Notes: generated by a model not told the origin, from the sequence alone. Counted from the first letter of the stretch, positions 23,757 to 33,177 are shown. The stretch is 64,000 nt of DNA from JAIPEI01 sp964443135 (GCA_964443135.1 CAYUBQ010000010.1:23759-87758); one strand, 5' to 3'. Translations and numbers: made by a program.

Positions 23757-24424
23757 CCTTCGCGGTGACCGGTCTGCTGATGGGCATCGTCTTCGGGTTC
23801 GCCCTGGAGAAGGGAAGGGTCTTCGAACCGGGTATGATCGTCGGGCAGTTCCAGCTCCGCAACTTCATCATGGCCAAGATGTTCCTCAGCGCCATCGCCG
23901 TGACCATGATCGTCTTTCTGGTTCTGACCGGACTCGGCTGGGCGGACTTTCACCCCAAGGGGGCCGTCTTCCCCGGGGTGGTCCTGGGGGGGCTGGTCTT
24001 CGGGGCGGGCATGGCACTGGCGGGCGCCTGCCCCGGCACCGTGCTGGCCCAGCTGGGGGCAGGGTACAGGGACGCCTGGGCCATCATCGCCGGCGGCCTC
24101 GCCGGGGCATTGACCTACGGGTACCTGGAGCCCGCCTTCTCGGGCTGGAGCTCCAGCTCGGGCGAGATCACCCTGGTGGATCTGACCGGCTGGCCCTTCC
24201 AGGTCATGGCCCCCATCGGGGTGGTGCTTATCGCTCTGGTCATCTATGCCCTGGAGCGCTGGAAGTCCTGGAGGGTCGAGCTGGGCTCCGATTACGACGG
24301 TCTTCTCGACCGGTCGAGAGACTCGACCGGCTCCCCGACCCAGCCCCCGAGCGACACCCGTCTCTCCTCTTCGACGCGACCTGGTCAGAGAAAGAGCTCC
24401 TCCGCCGACGCAAAAGGGCGCTGA
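23753..24424 (+). CDS. YeeE/YedE-family sulfur transport protein, second half
   Basis: A 223-residue membrane protein complementary to the preceding gene. Hydrophobic segments begin at the N-terminus (VTGLLMGIVFGFALEKG), and the second-repeat cysteine motif is MALAGACPGTVLAQLGAG. The last ~50 residues are polar, Ser/Arg-rich and probably cytoplasmic. The GTG start overlaps the previous stop (GTGA) and has AAAGGAG eight bases upstream, so the two halves are translationally coupled and likely form one heteromeric channel. Confidence 0.85.
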   Translation: MTFAVTGLLMGIVFGFALEKGRVFEPGMIVGQFQLRNFIMAKMFLSAIAVTMIVFLVLTGLGWADFHPKGAVFPGVVLGGLVFGAGMALAGACPGTVLAQLGAGYRDAWAIIAGGLAGALTYGYLEPAFSGWSSSSGEITLVDLTGWPFQVMAPIGVVLIALVIYALERWKSWRVELGSDYDGLLDRSRDSTGSPTQPPSDTRLSSSTRPGQRKSSSADAKGR

Positions 24425-24587
24425 TCGTTCCCGCTCATCCGCGAACCATGGTTTGGCCGTCGAAACAACCCGGAACATCGAAAAGGGCGCTGCATGCAGC
24501 TGACGGCCTGGATTTTTTCCATTGGTTCAGGGCGTCTCCTGTGCTAGGCAGCAAGGTTGGAAGATGCATGGAAAGGAGATCGGGGCC

Positions 24588-25922
24588 ATGAGAGAGAGCT
24601 TGTTCGACGTCCTTCGGGAAGAGAATTTGAACCGCATTCGGATCCACTATGACTGGCGCACGGACCGGGCCGTCCTCTACACGGCCCGGGAGTGGGAGGA
24701 CGACCACCCGTGGCGGGAGTACAACCGGGGCTTCACGGTCTACTCGGCCTTGACGCCGAACGCCCTGTATCACAACGACCTCGAGAGCCGGGGTCTCTTC
24801 GAGAAGCATGCCCTGACGGACTACCTGGAGCGGGTGATCGCGCTCATGCGCAAGGGCCGGCATCAGCTTTTGGAGGGGTTCTACTGGAGGAACAAGGAGA
24901 TTCGTTTTGTGAACTGCATCCACAGCGTGAAGCTCGGGATCCACAACCGGAGCCAGACCGTGGTCATGGGGGGCATCCGGCGGCACGAGCCCGAGGAGCC
25001 GGAGTTCGACGTGCTGGTGGACGGCATGAACCTGGGCCGGGGCATGAGCTTCAAGAACGTGGCCGCCCACGTCCCCTGCGGGGGGTGCAAGATCACGGTC
25101 CACGCCGGGCCGGTGGATCTGGAGGATCTGGACGAGGTGGGGTTCCTGGCCTATGCCAACGACCGGACCCGGAACACCACCGGGCCGGACATGAACTACC
25201 CGGCCGAGCTGGCCGACGTGGTGCGGGCCCACTTCTCCCTGGGCTTTGCCGGCGGGACCCGGGGGTATCTGGGGCCCACGGGCCGGCCCACGGCCTGGGG
25301 GACCTACCACGCCGTGAAGCAGGCGGTGAGGTTTCTCGAAGGGTCGGACTCTTTGGAGGGAAAACGCATCGCGGTGCAGGGGCTGGGGTCGGTGGGGTCG
25401 CATTTGGCGGACTACTACCTGGGCGAGGGGGCCTCTCTGCTGGTCACCGACGTCCGGCCCGAGACCGTGGAGGCCTTTGTGAAGGCCCACCCGGGGGCGG
25501 CCGTGAAGGTGGTGGAATCGGAGGAGATCTACTTCGTGGAGGCGGACCTCTTCAGCCCGTCCGCCCTGGGCGGCGTGCTCACGGAGGAGCGGATCCCGCG
25601 CATGGGGTTCAAGGTGATCGCCGGGCCGGCCAACAACCAGATCCGGGCGTCGAGCCAGGAGGAGGAGATCGCGCTCTCCCGGCGGCTGGAGGAGGCGGGC
25701 ATCCTGTTCGTGCTGGACTGGTGGCACAACATCGGGGGCGTCATGACCGGCTGGGAGGAGTATTTGCACCAGGAGAAGGCGGACATGGAGGCCCTCATGG
25801 ACCGGATCGAGCGGATCTGCCGGAACGAGACCCGGCGGCTCCTGGAGGAGGCGGAGAAGGCCGGGGTCACGCCGACGGAGATGGCCTACCGGCTGGTGGA
25901 GGAGACCATCTACGGGGAGTAG
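24588..25922 (+). CDS. Glu/Leu/Phe/Val dehydrogenase family protein
   Basis: A 444-residue NAD(P)-dependent amino acid dehydrogenase catalysing reversible oxidative deamination. The substrate domain has the lysine-bearing segment HVPCGGCKITV, and the Rossmann domain shows VQGLGSVGSHLADYYLG near residue 260, followed by GPANNQI typical of leucine and phenylalanine dehydrogenases. The N-terminal ~100 residues are longer than in leucine dehydrogenase, so the exact substrate is open. The ATG at 24588 follows GAAAGGAG at about ten bases; an in-frame ATG at 24564 lies before that site. The enoyl-CoA hydratase gene follows after 32 bases, suggesting joint amino-acid degradation. Confidence 0.85.
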   Translation: MRESLFDVLREENLNRIRIHYDWRTDRAVLYTAREWEDDHPWREYNRGFTVYSALTPNALYHNDLESRGLFEKHALTDYLERVIALMRKGRHQLLEGFYWRNKEIRFVNCIHSVKLGIHNRSQTVVMGGIRRHEPEEPEFDVLVDGMNLGRGMSFKNVAAHVPCGGCKITVHAGPVDLEDLDEVGFLAYANDRTRNTTGPDMNYPAELADVVRAHFSLGFAGGTRGYLGPTGRPTAWGTYHAVKQAVRFLEGSDSLEGKRIAVQGLGSVGSHLADYYLGEGASLLVTDVRPETVEAFVKAHPGAAVKVVESEEIYFVEADLFSPSALGGVLTEERIPRMGFKVIAGPANNQIRASSQEEEIALSRRLEEAGILFVLDWWHNIGGVMTGWEEYLHQEKADMEALMDRIERICRNETRRLLEEAEKAGVTPTEMAYRLVEETIYGE

Positions 25923-25954
25923 ACCGTAAAGGGTGGAGCGCGGGGAGGAGACGC

Positions 25955-26734
25955 ATGGCCTGGGAGACCATCGAGTACGAGGTGACGGAGCCGGGGATCG
26001 GGCTTCTTTCTCTCAACCGGCCCCGGCGGTACAACGCGGTGAGCTGGGAGATGATGGAGGAGTTGGAGGCCTTCTGGGGACAGCGGCTCTACGATCTCGA
26101 CACCCGCGTGATCGTCCTTCGGGGAAACGGGGACAAGGGGTTCTGCGCGGGTCTGGACATGAAGCAGACCATGAAGAAGACCCCGGAGATGGACGTGGAC
26201 GCCTTCTATCGGTTCCAGGCCCGCCTGGCCCGGCTCACCCTGGCCATGCGGAGGGCGCCCCAGCCCGTCGTCTGCGCAGTCCACGGGGCGGCCGCGGGGC
26301 TGGGCTTCAGCTTCGCCCTGGCCTCGGACGTGCGGGTGATCACCCCGGACGCGCGGTTCTCCGCGGCCTACATCAACATCGGCCTGGGCGGGGCCGACAT
26401 GGCCTGCAGCTACTTCCTGCCGCGGACCATCGGTGCGGGGAGGGCCTACGAGTTCATGCTCACCGGGAACTTCATGTCGGCCGAGGAGGCCGTGTCGCTG
26501 GGCATGGCGAGCCGGCTGGTGGAGCGGGACGCGCTCCTGGAGACCGCCCTGGAGCTGGCCCGGACCATGAACGGGAAGAACCCCATGGGGCTCCGCCTCA
26601 CCAAGGAGGCCGTCAACATGAACCTGGACGCGGGCGGGCTGGAGCAGGCCCTGAACCTGGAGGACCGGAACCAGACCCTGCTCGTGGCCCGGGGCATGCT
26701 GGGGCAGGGGGAGAGGAAGAGCCGTTACTTCTAG
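25955..26734 (+). CDS. Enoyl-CoA hydratase/isomerase family protein
   Basis: A 259-residue crotonase-fold protein. The oxyanion-hole segments are visible as GFCAGLDMKQ and AVHGAAAGLGFSFALASD, followed by GLGGADMACSYFLPRTIG in the position where hydratases carry a catalytic glutamate. Here that site reads as small or acidic residues that I cannot assign with confidence, so hydratase, isomerase or dehalogenase-like activities remain possible. The start follows GGGGAGGAG. It is co-directional with the amino-acid dehydrogenase and convergent with a cytochrome gene. Confidence 0.85.
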   Translation: MAWETIEYEVTEPGIGLLSLNRPRRYNAVSWEMMEELEAFWGQRLYDLDTRVIVLRGNGDKGFCAGLDMKQTMKKTPEMDVDAFYRFQARLARLTLAMRRAPQPVVCAVHGAAAGLGFSFALASDVRVITPDARFSAAYINIGLGGADMACSYFLPRTIGAGRAYEFMLTGNFMSAEEAVSLGMASRLVERDALLETALELARTMNGKNPMGLRLTKEAVNMNLDAGGLEQALNLEDRNQTLLVARGMLGQGERKSRYF

Positions 26735-26785
26735 CCTTCGGGGCGTTGGGGCCGGACAGGCCTTTGCGGGCGCCGCCTTGCGCTT

Positions 26786-27271
26786 TCAGTGCGCCCCTCC
26801 GAACAGGAGCGGCTTGAAGTCGAAGGAGCGGACCCGCTCCTCGTTGTGGCACCGCTGGCAGGCCTCGAGGGTGAGGGCGGCCCGGATGTCCCCGGGATCG
26901 TTGGTCTCCACGTGCTTGCTGCCGGGACCGTGGCAGACCTCGCAGCCCGCGTGCTTCAGGTGAGGCGTCTTTTCCACGGACACGAACCCCCCGGGTTGTC
27001 CATACCCCGTCGCGTGGCACTCCAGACAGTTGCGGTACTCCTTCTCGGTGAGGCCGGCCTTCATGACGGCCACGCTCTCGTAGGAGCGGGCCTTCTTGGC
27101 GTGCTCCATGAATCGCTGGTACTCGCGATCGTGGCAGTCGCCGCACGCGGCGGAGCCCACGTACTGCTTCGCTTCCCCGCGAGCCTCTTCTCCTGCGAAG
27201 GTCAGCAGGCCGACGGCGGCCGGCAAGAGGAACAGGAGCAGGTTCCCGGGTCGTTTCCATATCCGTTTCAT
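26786..27271 (-). CDS. Tetrahaem cytochrome c, c554-like
   Basis: A 161-residue secreted cytochrome. A signal peptide (NLLLFLLPAAVGLLTFAG) precedes four CxxCH motifs: CGDCH, CLECH, CEVCH and CQRCH. The opening YVGSAACGDCHDREYQRFME and the spacing are typical of cytochrome c554/c-prime-type domains found in periplasmic multihaem proteins. The ATG at 27271 is preceded by AAGGAGGG. No terminal reductase is nearby, so its redox partner is unknown; it may feed or drain a periplasmic electron pool together with the class III-like cytochrome at 9.5 kb. Confidence 0.87.
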   Translation of the reverse strand: MKRIWKRPGNLLLFLLPAAVGLLTFAGEEARGEAKQYVGSAACGDCHDREYQRFMEHAKKARSYESVAVMKAGLTEKEYRNCLECHATGYGQPGGFVSVEKTPHLKHAGCEVCHGPGSKHVETNDPGDIRAALTLEACQRCHNEERVRSFDFKPLLFGGAH

Positions 27272-27551
27272 GGCTTTCCCTCCTTGTGTTCGGGGGGCCG
27301 TCCGCGCGGATGGAACGGCCAAGCTTCCCCTGTGGGTACGAGCTCGAGAGCGCCCCCGGGACCTTGGAGGCGCGGCCGCGCCGGCTGTTCAGGGTGTCTC
27401 CAGGTTCTACCGGACTCATCGACCCTTTCCTGCCCGGACTTGAACCCGATCCCTCCCTTTTTCCCCCGCGGTTTCAGTGATACACTGCTTCTAGGCCCGA
27501 CGGGTCGGAACGCGCTCCGAAAGGGACGGAAGTCGGGCGGGAAGGAGTTAC

Positions 27552-28643
27552 ATGGTCGACCTTCGGGACATCGCGGCTCAGGTGGTGGAGAACTGCACCG
27601 TCATGGACGCGCAGCACGCAGGCGGCTTTTCCATCTGCGGGCTGGCCCTGCGGCTGCGGGACCTCTTCAAGTGGGAGCAGGGGCTCGACCCCTGGGTGGA
27701 GGGGGAGAGCGGGGAGGTACTCGACTGGATCGGGAGGCGCGAGGAGCAGTGGGAGGCGGTGGCCGGCTCCGAGCTCCGGCCCATCCGGATATCGGGGAAG
27801 GCGTTCGATCCCTTCGACGCGGAGGGCGTCAACGAGATCCTCGAGCCCCGGGGCTGCCTCTACGGGGCCGGGCTCGCGGGCGGGCTCGTGCCGGTCTTCT
27901 TCCTCGCGCGCATCGAGGAGACGCGCCGGATGGGGGATGTGACCGTATACGTTCTGGGGCGGGAGCTGGCCCGGGGCCTTCTCACCCTGCCCGCCCTGAC
28001 CCGAAATCACACCGTCCTCCTGAGACGGGAGACCGCCCGGAGGTTCCTCTGGGACAGCATCTTCTACTCCGGGGAGGGCGGCGGGGAGGCGCTTCGGTAT
28101 GCGCTCGGCCGGTACGGCCTGAGCGGGGGGCGTCCCGGCGAGATCCCCCCGCGCCTGGACGCCATGGTCCGGGACGAGCTCGAGGTCATCCTCCGGCACG
28201 AGCTGGGCGAGCTCCGCGACACCACCTTCGACCGGACCACCTGGCGGGAGGTGATCGCGGCCTTCCCGCACACCCCGGTGGAGCTCCTGGCCCGGGCGGT
28301 CAAGGACCTTCTGGCCGACACCCACGAGGCGGGCACCCTGCGGTACATCATCGACGGGGAGCGACACGCCTCGCTGGGGTTTTACACCGCCTTTCTGGAC
28401 GGGCTGCGCAAGGCCCTGTTTCCCGAGATGGCCGAGGCCTTTGCCGGGTTCCAAGAGAGCGGCGACTGGAGCGGGATCGACCGGGCGCTCCGGGCGGTCC
28501 GCGCAAGGACCTCGCACCATGCAGCGGTCATCACCGCGACCTACGAACAGGGCCGTGACCGGGACGACCTTCCCCGGGCCGAGGCCGAGATCGAGGAGCG
28601 GCTGCTGGCCCCCCTGGGCCTCCCCGGAAAGGAGGAAGGCTGA
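27552..28643 (+). CDS. Conserved-looking 363-residue protein of unknown function
   Basis: A soluble protein without signal or membrane segments, beginning MVDLRDIAAQVVENCTVMDA. Noticeable features are a cysteine/histidine-poor body, the segment LRHELGELRDTTFDRTTW, whose HExxE-like pattern could bind metal but is not a recognised protease motif, and a helical C-terminus with a histidine pair (RTSHHAAVI). I do not recognise a characterised family. Codon use is like its neighbours, so it is a resident gene. It stands alone between the cytochrome gene and the MFS transporter. Confidence 0.75.
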   Translation: MVDLRDIAAQVVENCTVMDAQHAGGFSICGLALRLRDLFKWEQGLDPWVEGESGEVLDWIGRREEQWEAVAGSELRPIRISGKAFDPFDAEGVNEILEPRGCLYGAGLAGGLVPVFFLARIEETRRMGDVTVYVLGRELARGLLTLPALTRNHTVLLRRETARRFLWDSIFYSGEGGGEALRYALGRYGLSGGRPGEIPPRLDAMVRDELEVILRHELGELRDTTFDRTTWREVIAAFPHTPVELLARAVKDLLADTHEAGTLRYIIDGERHASLGFYTAFLDGLRKALFPEMAEAFAGFQESGDWSGIDRALRAVRARTSHHAAVITATYEQGRDRDDLPRAEAEIEERLLAPLGLPGKEEG

Positions 28644-28777
28644 ACCACGATCGACGCGAGAGTTGTCTTTTCCTTCGGAAATCGACATAAATGACGTGAT
28701 TGTGAGAAGGGGCGGTGTGTGAATCCGACTGCCCGGGGGGACCTGCCGGACCAGACGCCATCACCAAGGAGGGTGCC

Positions 28778-30013
28778 ATGCGTGAGACCAAGCTCCACTA
28801 CGGCTGGATCGTCATCTTCATGGGTCTGCTCACCACCATCGCGGCCCACGGCTTCGGTCGGATGGCCTACACCATCATCCTTCCCGCCATGAAGGACGGC
28901 CTGGCCTTCGACTACACCCAGCTGGGGCTGCTGGGGACCGGCAACTTCATCGGCTACCTCACCATGGCCATCGTGGGCGGGTTTCTGGCCGCGCGGTTCG
29001 GCACCCGCATCGTCATCACCTTCGCGCTCCTCCTCATGGGCGTGACCCTGATCCTGACCGGGCTGGCCGACACCTTCGGCTTCGCCTTCACCATGCGGCT
29101 CTTCACCGGCCTGGGGAACGGTGCGGCCTACGTTCCGGCCATGGCCCTGGGCTCCGCCTGGTTCGCCATGAAGCGGCGGGGCTTTGCCACGGGCATCGTG
29201 TCGGGCGGCATCGGGGCGGGGACCCTGATCTCCGGGCTGGTGGTTCCGCCCATCCTGCTCTCCTACGGACACGAGGGCTGGCGGTACTCCTGGTACTACC
29301 TGGGCGGCGCGGTGCTGGTGATCTCCGCCATCGTCTTCCTCTTCGTCCGAAGCCGGCCCGAGGAGAAGGGGCTGCTCCAGGTGGGCGAGGCGGAAGGGGA
29401 CGAGCGAGCCGAGGGGAGCGCAGCCAAGGCCTCGACCCTGGACTGGGGCCTGGTCTACAAGAAAGGGTCCGTCTGGTACCTGGGCGTCACCTACTTCTTC
29501 TACGGCCTCTCCTACATCATCTACATGGTCTTTTTCGCCGCCTACCTGGTGAACGAGATGGGCCTCTCCCAGGAGTGGGCGGGCGGCCTGTGGGCCGCGG
29601 TGGGCGGTCTGAGCGTCTTCTGCGGCGTGATCTGGGGGAGCATCTCGGACCGGCTGGGGCGGGCCAAGGGCGCGGCCCTGGCCTATCTGGTCCTGGCCAT
29701 GGCTTACATCGTCTATGCCCTGGTCAGGGTGGAGTTCGGGTTTTACCTGTCCGCGGGCCTCTTCGGGCTGACGGCCTGGAGCATCCCCACCATCATGGCC
29801 GCCACGGCCGGCGACCTGGTGGGCCCCCGGCTGGCGCCGGCCGGGCTGGGATTCGTGACCATCTTCTTCGGCATCGGCCAGGCCCTGGGTCCGGCGATCG
29901 GCGGCTACCTGGCGGACTCGACCGGCTCCTTCACCATCCCTTTCCTGGTGGCCGGGGGCATCTCGCTCGTGGGAGCGGCCTTCTCTCTCTTCCTCAAGCG
30001 GCAGGAGGTCTGA
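28778..30013 (+). CDS. Major facilitator superfamily transporter
   Basis: A 411-residue inner-membrane permease with about 12 hydrophobic helices and a central charged loop near residues 190-225 (RSRPEEKGLLQVGEAEGDER). The MFS signature between helices 2 and 3 appears as GGFLAARFGTR, and a second copy as GSISDRLGRAKG. It resembles YbfB/YjiJ- or oxalate:formate-antiporter-like MFS proteins. The substrate cannot be read from sequence; an organic anion is a reasonable guess. The start at 28778 follows AAGGAGGG. No linked catabolic gene points to a substrate. Confidence 0.87.
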   Translation: MRETKLHYGWIVIFMGLLTTIAAHGFGRMAYTIILPAMKDGLAFDYTQLGLLGTGNFIGYLTMAIVGGFLAARFGTRIVITFALLLMGVTLILTGLADTFGFAFTMRLFTGLGNGAAYVPAMALGSAWFAMKRRGFATGIVSGGIGAGTLISGLVVPPILLSYGHEGWRYSWYYLGGAVLVISAIVFLFVRSRPEEKGLLQVGEAEGDERAEGSAAKASTLDWGLVYKKGSVWYLGVTYFFYGLSYIIYMVFFAAYLVNEMGLSQEWAGGLWAAVGGLSVFCGVIWGSISDRLGRAKGAALAYLVLAMAYIVYALVRVEFGFYLSAGLFGLTAWSIPTIMAATAGDLVGPRLAPAGLGFVTIFFGIGQALGPAIGGYLADSTGSFTIPFLVAGGISLVGAAFSLFLKRQEV

Positions 30014-30065
30014 AGGCGGGCCTTTTCCATCTCGGCGGGGAGCATGGGTCGCCAGGAAGCGCTGT

Positions 30066-30782
30066 CTACTCCCCGCCGGTCTTGAGCTCGGTCTCCGCCT
30101 GTTCCTCCTTTTCAATGCGCTCGAGAATGTGCCGCCTGAACGACCACAGGACGAAGACGCCCATGATCCCGATCAGGATCAGCACGGATATGTTCGCAGG
30201 GCTCGGGTTTTTTGCGACGTTCTCCAGCTGCTCTCCGAAAAACGCCATGGTCAGCGTTCCGGGAAGGAGCGCCGCGCCGGTTCCAATCAGGAAATCCGAG
30301 TACCTGATGTGAAGTGATCCTGCGGCAAGGTTGACGACCGGGAACGGCGCGATGGGCATCAGGCGAACAGCCAGCACGGCCTTGATCCCGCCGTGGCGCA
30401 GGACCCGGCGCAGCCGCTCGAGGCGTCTGCTTTCGATCTGTCCTACTTTGCCCCCGCCGAACCTGTGACCGAGAAAATAGAAGACCGTGGCGGCGGTAAG
30501 GCTTCCGCCCATGGCGAAGGGCCAGCCGAAGAGTCCGCCGAACGCGAGGATGACGGTGACGTTGATCACTGAGTTGGGAAAGACGATGACGCTTGCCAGG
30601 ACATACGTCGCCACAATGGCGACCGGCGTCCACCACTCCCCTCTCAGGGTCTCGACCAGATCATCGACGAACTCGGGATCGGCGAACCGCTGGAGGGGCG
30701 TGAGCTGCCAGAGCACCGCCATGATCATGACCACGACCAGGACGGCCAGGGGAAAGCCCCAGACCGATATGATGTCTTTCAA
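30066..30782 (-). CDS. TVP38/TMEM64 family (DedA-like) membrane protein
   Basis: A 238-residue integral membrane protein of the VTT/DedA superfamily, whose members act in lipid handling and proton-dependent homeostasis. The family core is visible: NVTVILAFGGLFGWPFAMGG, followed by a polar RFGGGKV region and the signature VLAVRLMPIAPFPVVNLAAG with GTLTMAFFGE near the end. Third-position GC is a little lower than in neighbours. A 62-bp interspersed repeat lies 66 bases upstream of its start. The gene faces the MFS transporter tail-to-tail. Confidence 0.88.
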   Translation of the reverse strand: MKDIISVWGFPLAVLVVVMIMAVLWQLTPLQRFADPEFVDDLVETLRGEWWTPVAIVATYVLASVIVFPNSVINVTVILAFGGLFGWPFAMGGSLTAATVFYFLGHRFGGGKVGQIESRRLERLRRVLRHGGIKAVLAVRLMPIAPFPVVNLAAGSLHIRYSDFLIGTGAALLPGTLTMAFFGEQLENVAKNPSPANISVLILIGIMGVFVLWSFRRHILERIEKEEQAETELKTGGE

Positions 30783-30847
30783 GCGATCCAGGATATCAGT
30801 CTCCCTGAATAGAATGAGGGTGCATTCCCATGCCGATCGCCCGCATC

Positions 30848-30909
30848 ATGATGGCGTCGCAAAAAGCTTTGGCCTCGAGATTCGCCCTCGGAATACCAAC
30901 GGATTATAG
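30848..30909 (+). repeat. Interspersed 62-bp repeat, copy 1
   Basis: Begins ATGATGGCGTCGCAAAAAGC and aligns without gaps to the copies at 37000-37061 and 63938-64000. This is the most diverged of the three. It lies between the divergently placed TVP38 gene start and the end of the peptidase gene. Confidence 0.75.
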
Positions 30910-30969
30910 CATTTCGCCGCTCCAGCCGCTCGACCTGCTTGGTCCGGTCCTCTCTGGTCGTTGGTTTGA

Positions 30970-32166
30970 TCATGGGGCCTCCACCCGAAGCACCTCCTGC
31001 GGGGTGAGGGAGAGGCGCTCCACGCCGTCCTCCGTGACCAGGTAGTCGTCCTCCAGCCCCACCACGCCCTCGCCGGGGAGCACGAACTTCGGCTCCAGGG
31101 CCAGCACCATGCCCGGCTCCAGGGGAAGGTCGAACCTCGGGGCGAGGATCGGAAGCTCGTCCACCTCCAGGCCGATTCCGTGGCCCACGAACCGGACCTG
31201 GTTCGGTCCGTGGCCCATGAACACGGGAGCGAGGCCCGCCCGGTCCGCCTCGGCCGCGGCGGCCTCGTACACGGCCCTGCAGGGGACGCCGGGACCGGCC
31301 GTCTCGGCGAAGCGGTCGTGGATGCGCCGGGAGCAGTCGTGGGCCTTCTGCAGGGAGGCCGGGAGCTCACCGATGACGTAGGTCCGGGACTGGTCCCCCA
31401 GGTAGCCGTCGATCCCCACGCTGTAGTCCACCTCGATGGGTTCGTTTCGGCGGATGGCCTTGTGACCCGCGCCCTGGGGCATGGCGCAGCAGGTGCCGGA
31501 GCCGCCGTGGGCGCTGTTGAGGTAGGAGGCCGCATCCCCGTTGGGCCCGCTCAGCACGTGAGCGTAGGTCATCTCCTGGTTCCAGCCCCGCATGCGGACG
31601 ATGCCCTGGTGTCCGCCGGTCCGGCCGAGCATGGCCAGGCGGCCGTCCACCTCCAGCTCGGTCATCCCTTCCCGGATGAACCGGGTGAGGTCCATGAAGG
31701 CGCGGTCCTCGACCTCGAGGGCCCGCCGGATCTGCGAGACCTCGTAGTCGGACTTGATCATGCGCTGGGTCCGGATCAGACCCGAGACGTCCTCCCATTC
31801 GCAGGAGGGGAAGGTCTTCTGGAGCCAGAGAAAGAAGGCCGCGGGCAGGACGTCCAGCTCCAGGCCCACCCGGCCTGTGAGGGGGGTCCCGTTCTCTTCG
31901 AGCGCCCCGGAGAACTCCCGCCTCCCGTGGATTGGAACCACCCGCTCGAGGGGCGACTCCCGCCGGGCCCGTTCCGCGGACTTGATGGCCAGGAGCAGCG
32001 GATCCCCCTCGGCCGGGACCCGGAGAAAAGAGGTCTGCAGGGTGCCCGAGTAGTAGTAGAGGCCCACGTTGTGGAGCACGAGCGCGCTGTCCAGGTTCTG
32101 CTCTCTCAAAATTCTCCGGAAGCGTTCGATGCGGGCGGCGATCTCTTCGGCCGGGACGGGTTTCAT
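30970..32166 (-). CDS. M24 family metallopeptidase (Xaa-Pro dipeptidase-like)
   Basis: A 398-residue cytoplasmic pita-bread hydrolase. The N-terminal creatinase-like domain (1-150) precedes the catalytic domain, whose five metal ligands can be located: D in VDYSVGIDGYLGDQSRTY (two Asp), H in FVGHGIGLEVDE, E in LALEPKFV and E in VGLEDDYLV. This supports a dinuclear metal site and aminopeptidase P or prolidase activity. A cysteine pair (GTCCAMPQG) near the active site is unusual. The antiporter gene lies 30 bases upstream on the same strand, forming a two-gene unit. Confidence 0.88.
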   Translation of the reverse strand: MKPVPAEEIAARIERFRRILREQNLDSALVLHNVGLYYYSGTLQTSFLRVPAEGDPLLLAIKSAERARRESPLERVVPIHGRREFSGALEENGTPLTGRVGLELDVLPAAFFLWLQKTFPSCEWEDVSGLIRTQRMIKSDYEVSQIRRALEVEDRAFMDLTRFIREGMTELEVDGRLAMLGRTGGHQGIVRMRGWNQEMTYAHVLSGPNGDAASYLNSAHGGSGTCCAMPQGAGHKAIRRNEPIEVDYSVGIDGYLGDQSRTYVIGELPASLQKAHDCSRRIHDRFAETAGPGVPCRAVYEAAAAEADRAGLAPVFMGHGPNQVRFVGHGIGLEVDELPILAPRFDLPLEPGMVLALEPKFVLPGEGVVGLEDDYLVTEDGVERLSLTPQEVLRVEAP

Positions 32167-32196
32167 GGAAGGTCACTCCTTGTTCGAAAGAGGGCT

Positions 32197-33177
32197 CTAG
32201 CCCTTGGAGATGAGGTAGACCACGTATCCCACGTAGCAGGCCAGCAGCACGGCGCCCTCGGCCCGGCTGATGGTGTTCGTCTTCCGCATGAAGAACCAGG
32301 GAAGGGCGCTCGTGAACATCATGACGAGGTAGTCCACGATCAGCCCGCTCTCGACGAACCCGCCGGGGATGGGGATGGGCCGCACCAGGGAGGCCGCGCC
32401 GAGCACGCTCATGATGTTGAAGACGTTGCTTCCCACCAGATTGCCGATGCTGATGTCCATCTCCTTGCGGAGGGCCGCCACGACCGACGTGGCGAGCTCG
32501 GGGAGGGAGGTCCCGAAGGCCACGATGGTGAGACCGATGAACTTCTCGCTCACGCCCAGCACCTGCATGATGGCCACGGCCGCGTCCACCACGAGCTTCG
32601 CCCCGAAGACCACGCCGAAGACGCCGACGATGATCAGCACGACCTGCCGGGAGCGGGACTCGATGAACTCCACCTCCTCCACGCCGAGCTCCTCGAGGAC
32701 GGCCTCCGCACTGAGGCCCTTCCGGGCCTCCCGCTTCGCCACCAGGTAGTTGAACACCGTGTACAGGATGATCCCGCCGAACAGGGTCGCGCCCTCGATC
32801 CGTCCCAGGGTGGAGTTGAGAGACAGGACCAGGAGGTAGATGGAGATGACGAGCATCAGAGGGATGTCGCGCTGCACCACCGAGCGGTGGCTGGTGATGG
32901 GCTGGAACAGTGCGGCGGTGCCCAGGACCAGGGCGATGTTGCAGATGTTGCTCCCGACCACGTTTCCCACGGCGATCATGCTCTTGTCGGTGAGGGAGGA
33001 GATCAGGCTGACCACGAGCTCTGGGGCAGAGGTGCCGAAGGCGACAACCGTGAGGCCGATGACCACAGGGGTGATTCCGAGGCACCTGGCCAGGCTCGAG
33101 GAGCCCTTCACGAGCCACTCCGCGCCGTAGTAGAGCATCAGGAATCCGACCAGGCACAGGACGATGTTCAGAGCCAT
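32197..33177 (-). CDS. Calcium/sodium antiporter (CaCA, YrbG-like)
   Basis: A 326-residue membrane antiporter with two inverted halves. The alpha-repeat signatures GLTVVAFGTSAPELVVSL and GLTIVAFGTSLPELATSV with GNVVGSNICNIALVLG and GNLVGSNVFNIMSVLG are clear, and an acidic loop (EAVLEELGVEEVEF) separates the halves. The start is taken at 33177 (MALNIVL) because GAGGG lies eight bases upstream; the in-frame ATG at 33189 has no site. It would exchange Ca2+ for Na+ or H+ across the inner membrane. Confidence 0.9.
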   Translation of the reverse strand: MALNIVLCLVGFLMLYYGAEWLVKGSSSLARCLGITPVVIGLTVVAFGTSAPELVVSLISSLTDKSMIAVGNVVGSNICNIALVLGTAALFQPITSHRSVVQRDIPLMLVISIYLLVLSLNSTLGRIEGATLFGGIILYTVFNYLVAKREARKGLSAEAVLEELGVEEVEFIESRSRQVVLIIVGVFGVVFGAKLVVDAAVAIMQVLGVSEKFIGLTIVAFGTSLPELATSVVAALRKEMDISIGNLVGSNVFNIMSVLGAASLVRPIPIPGGFVESGLIVDYLVMMFTSALPWFFMRKTNTISRAEGAVLLACYVGYVVYLISKG

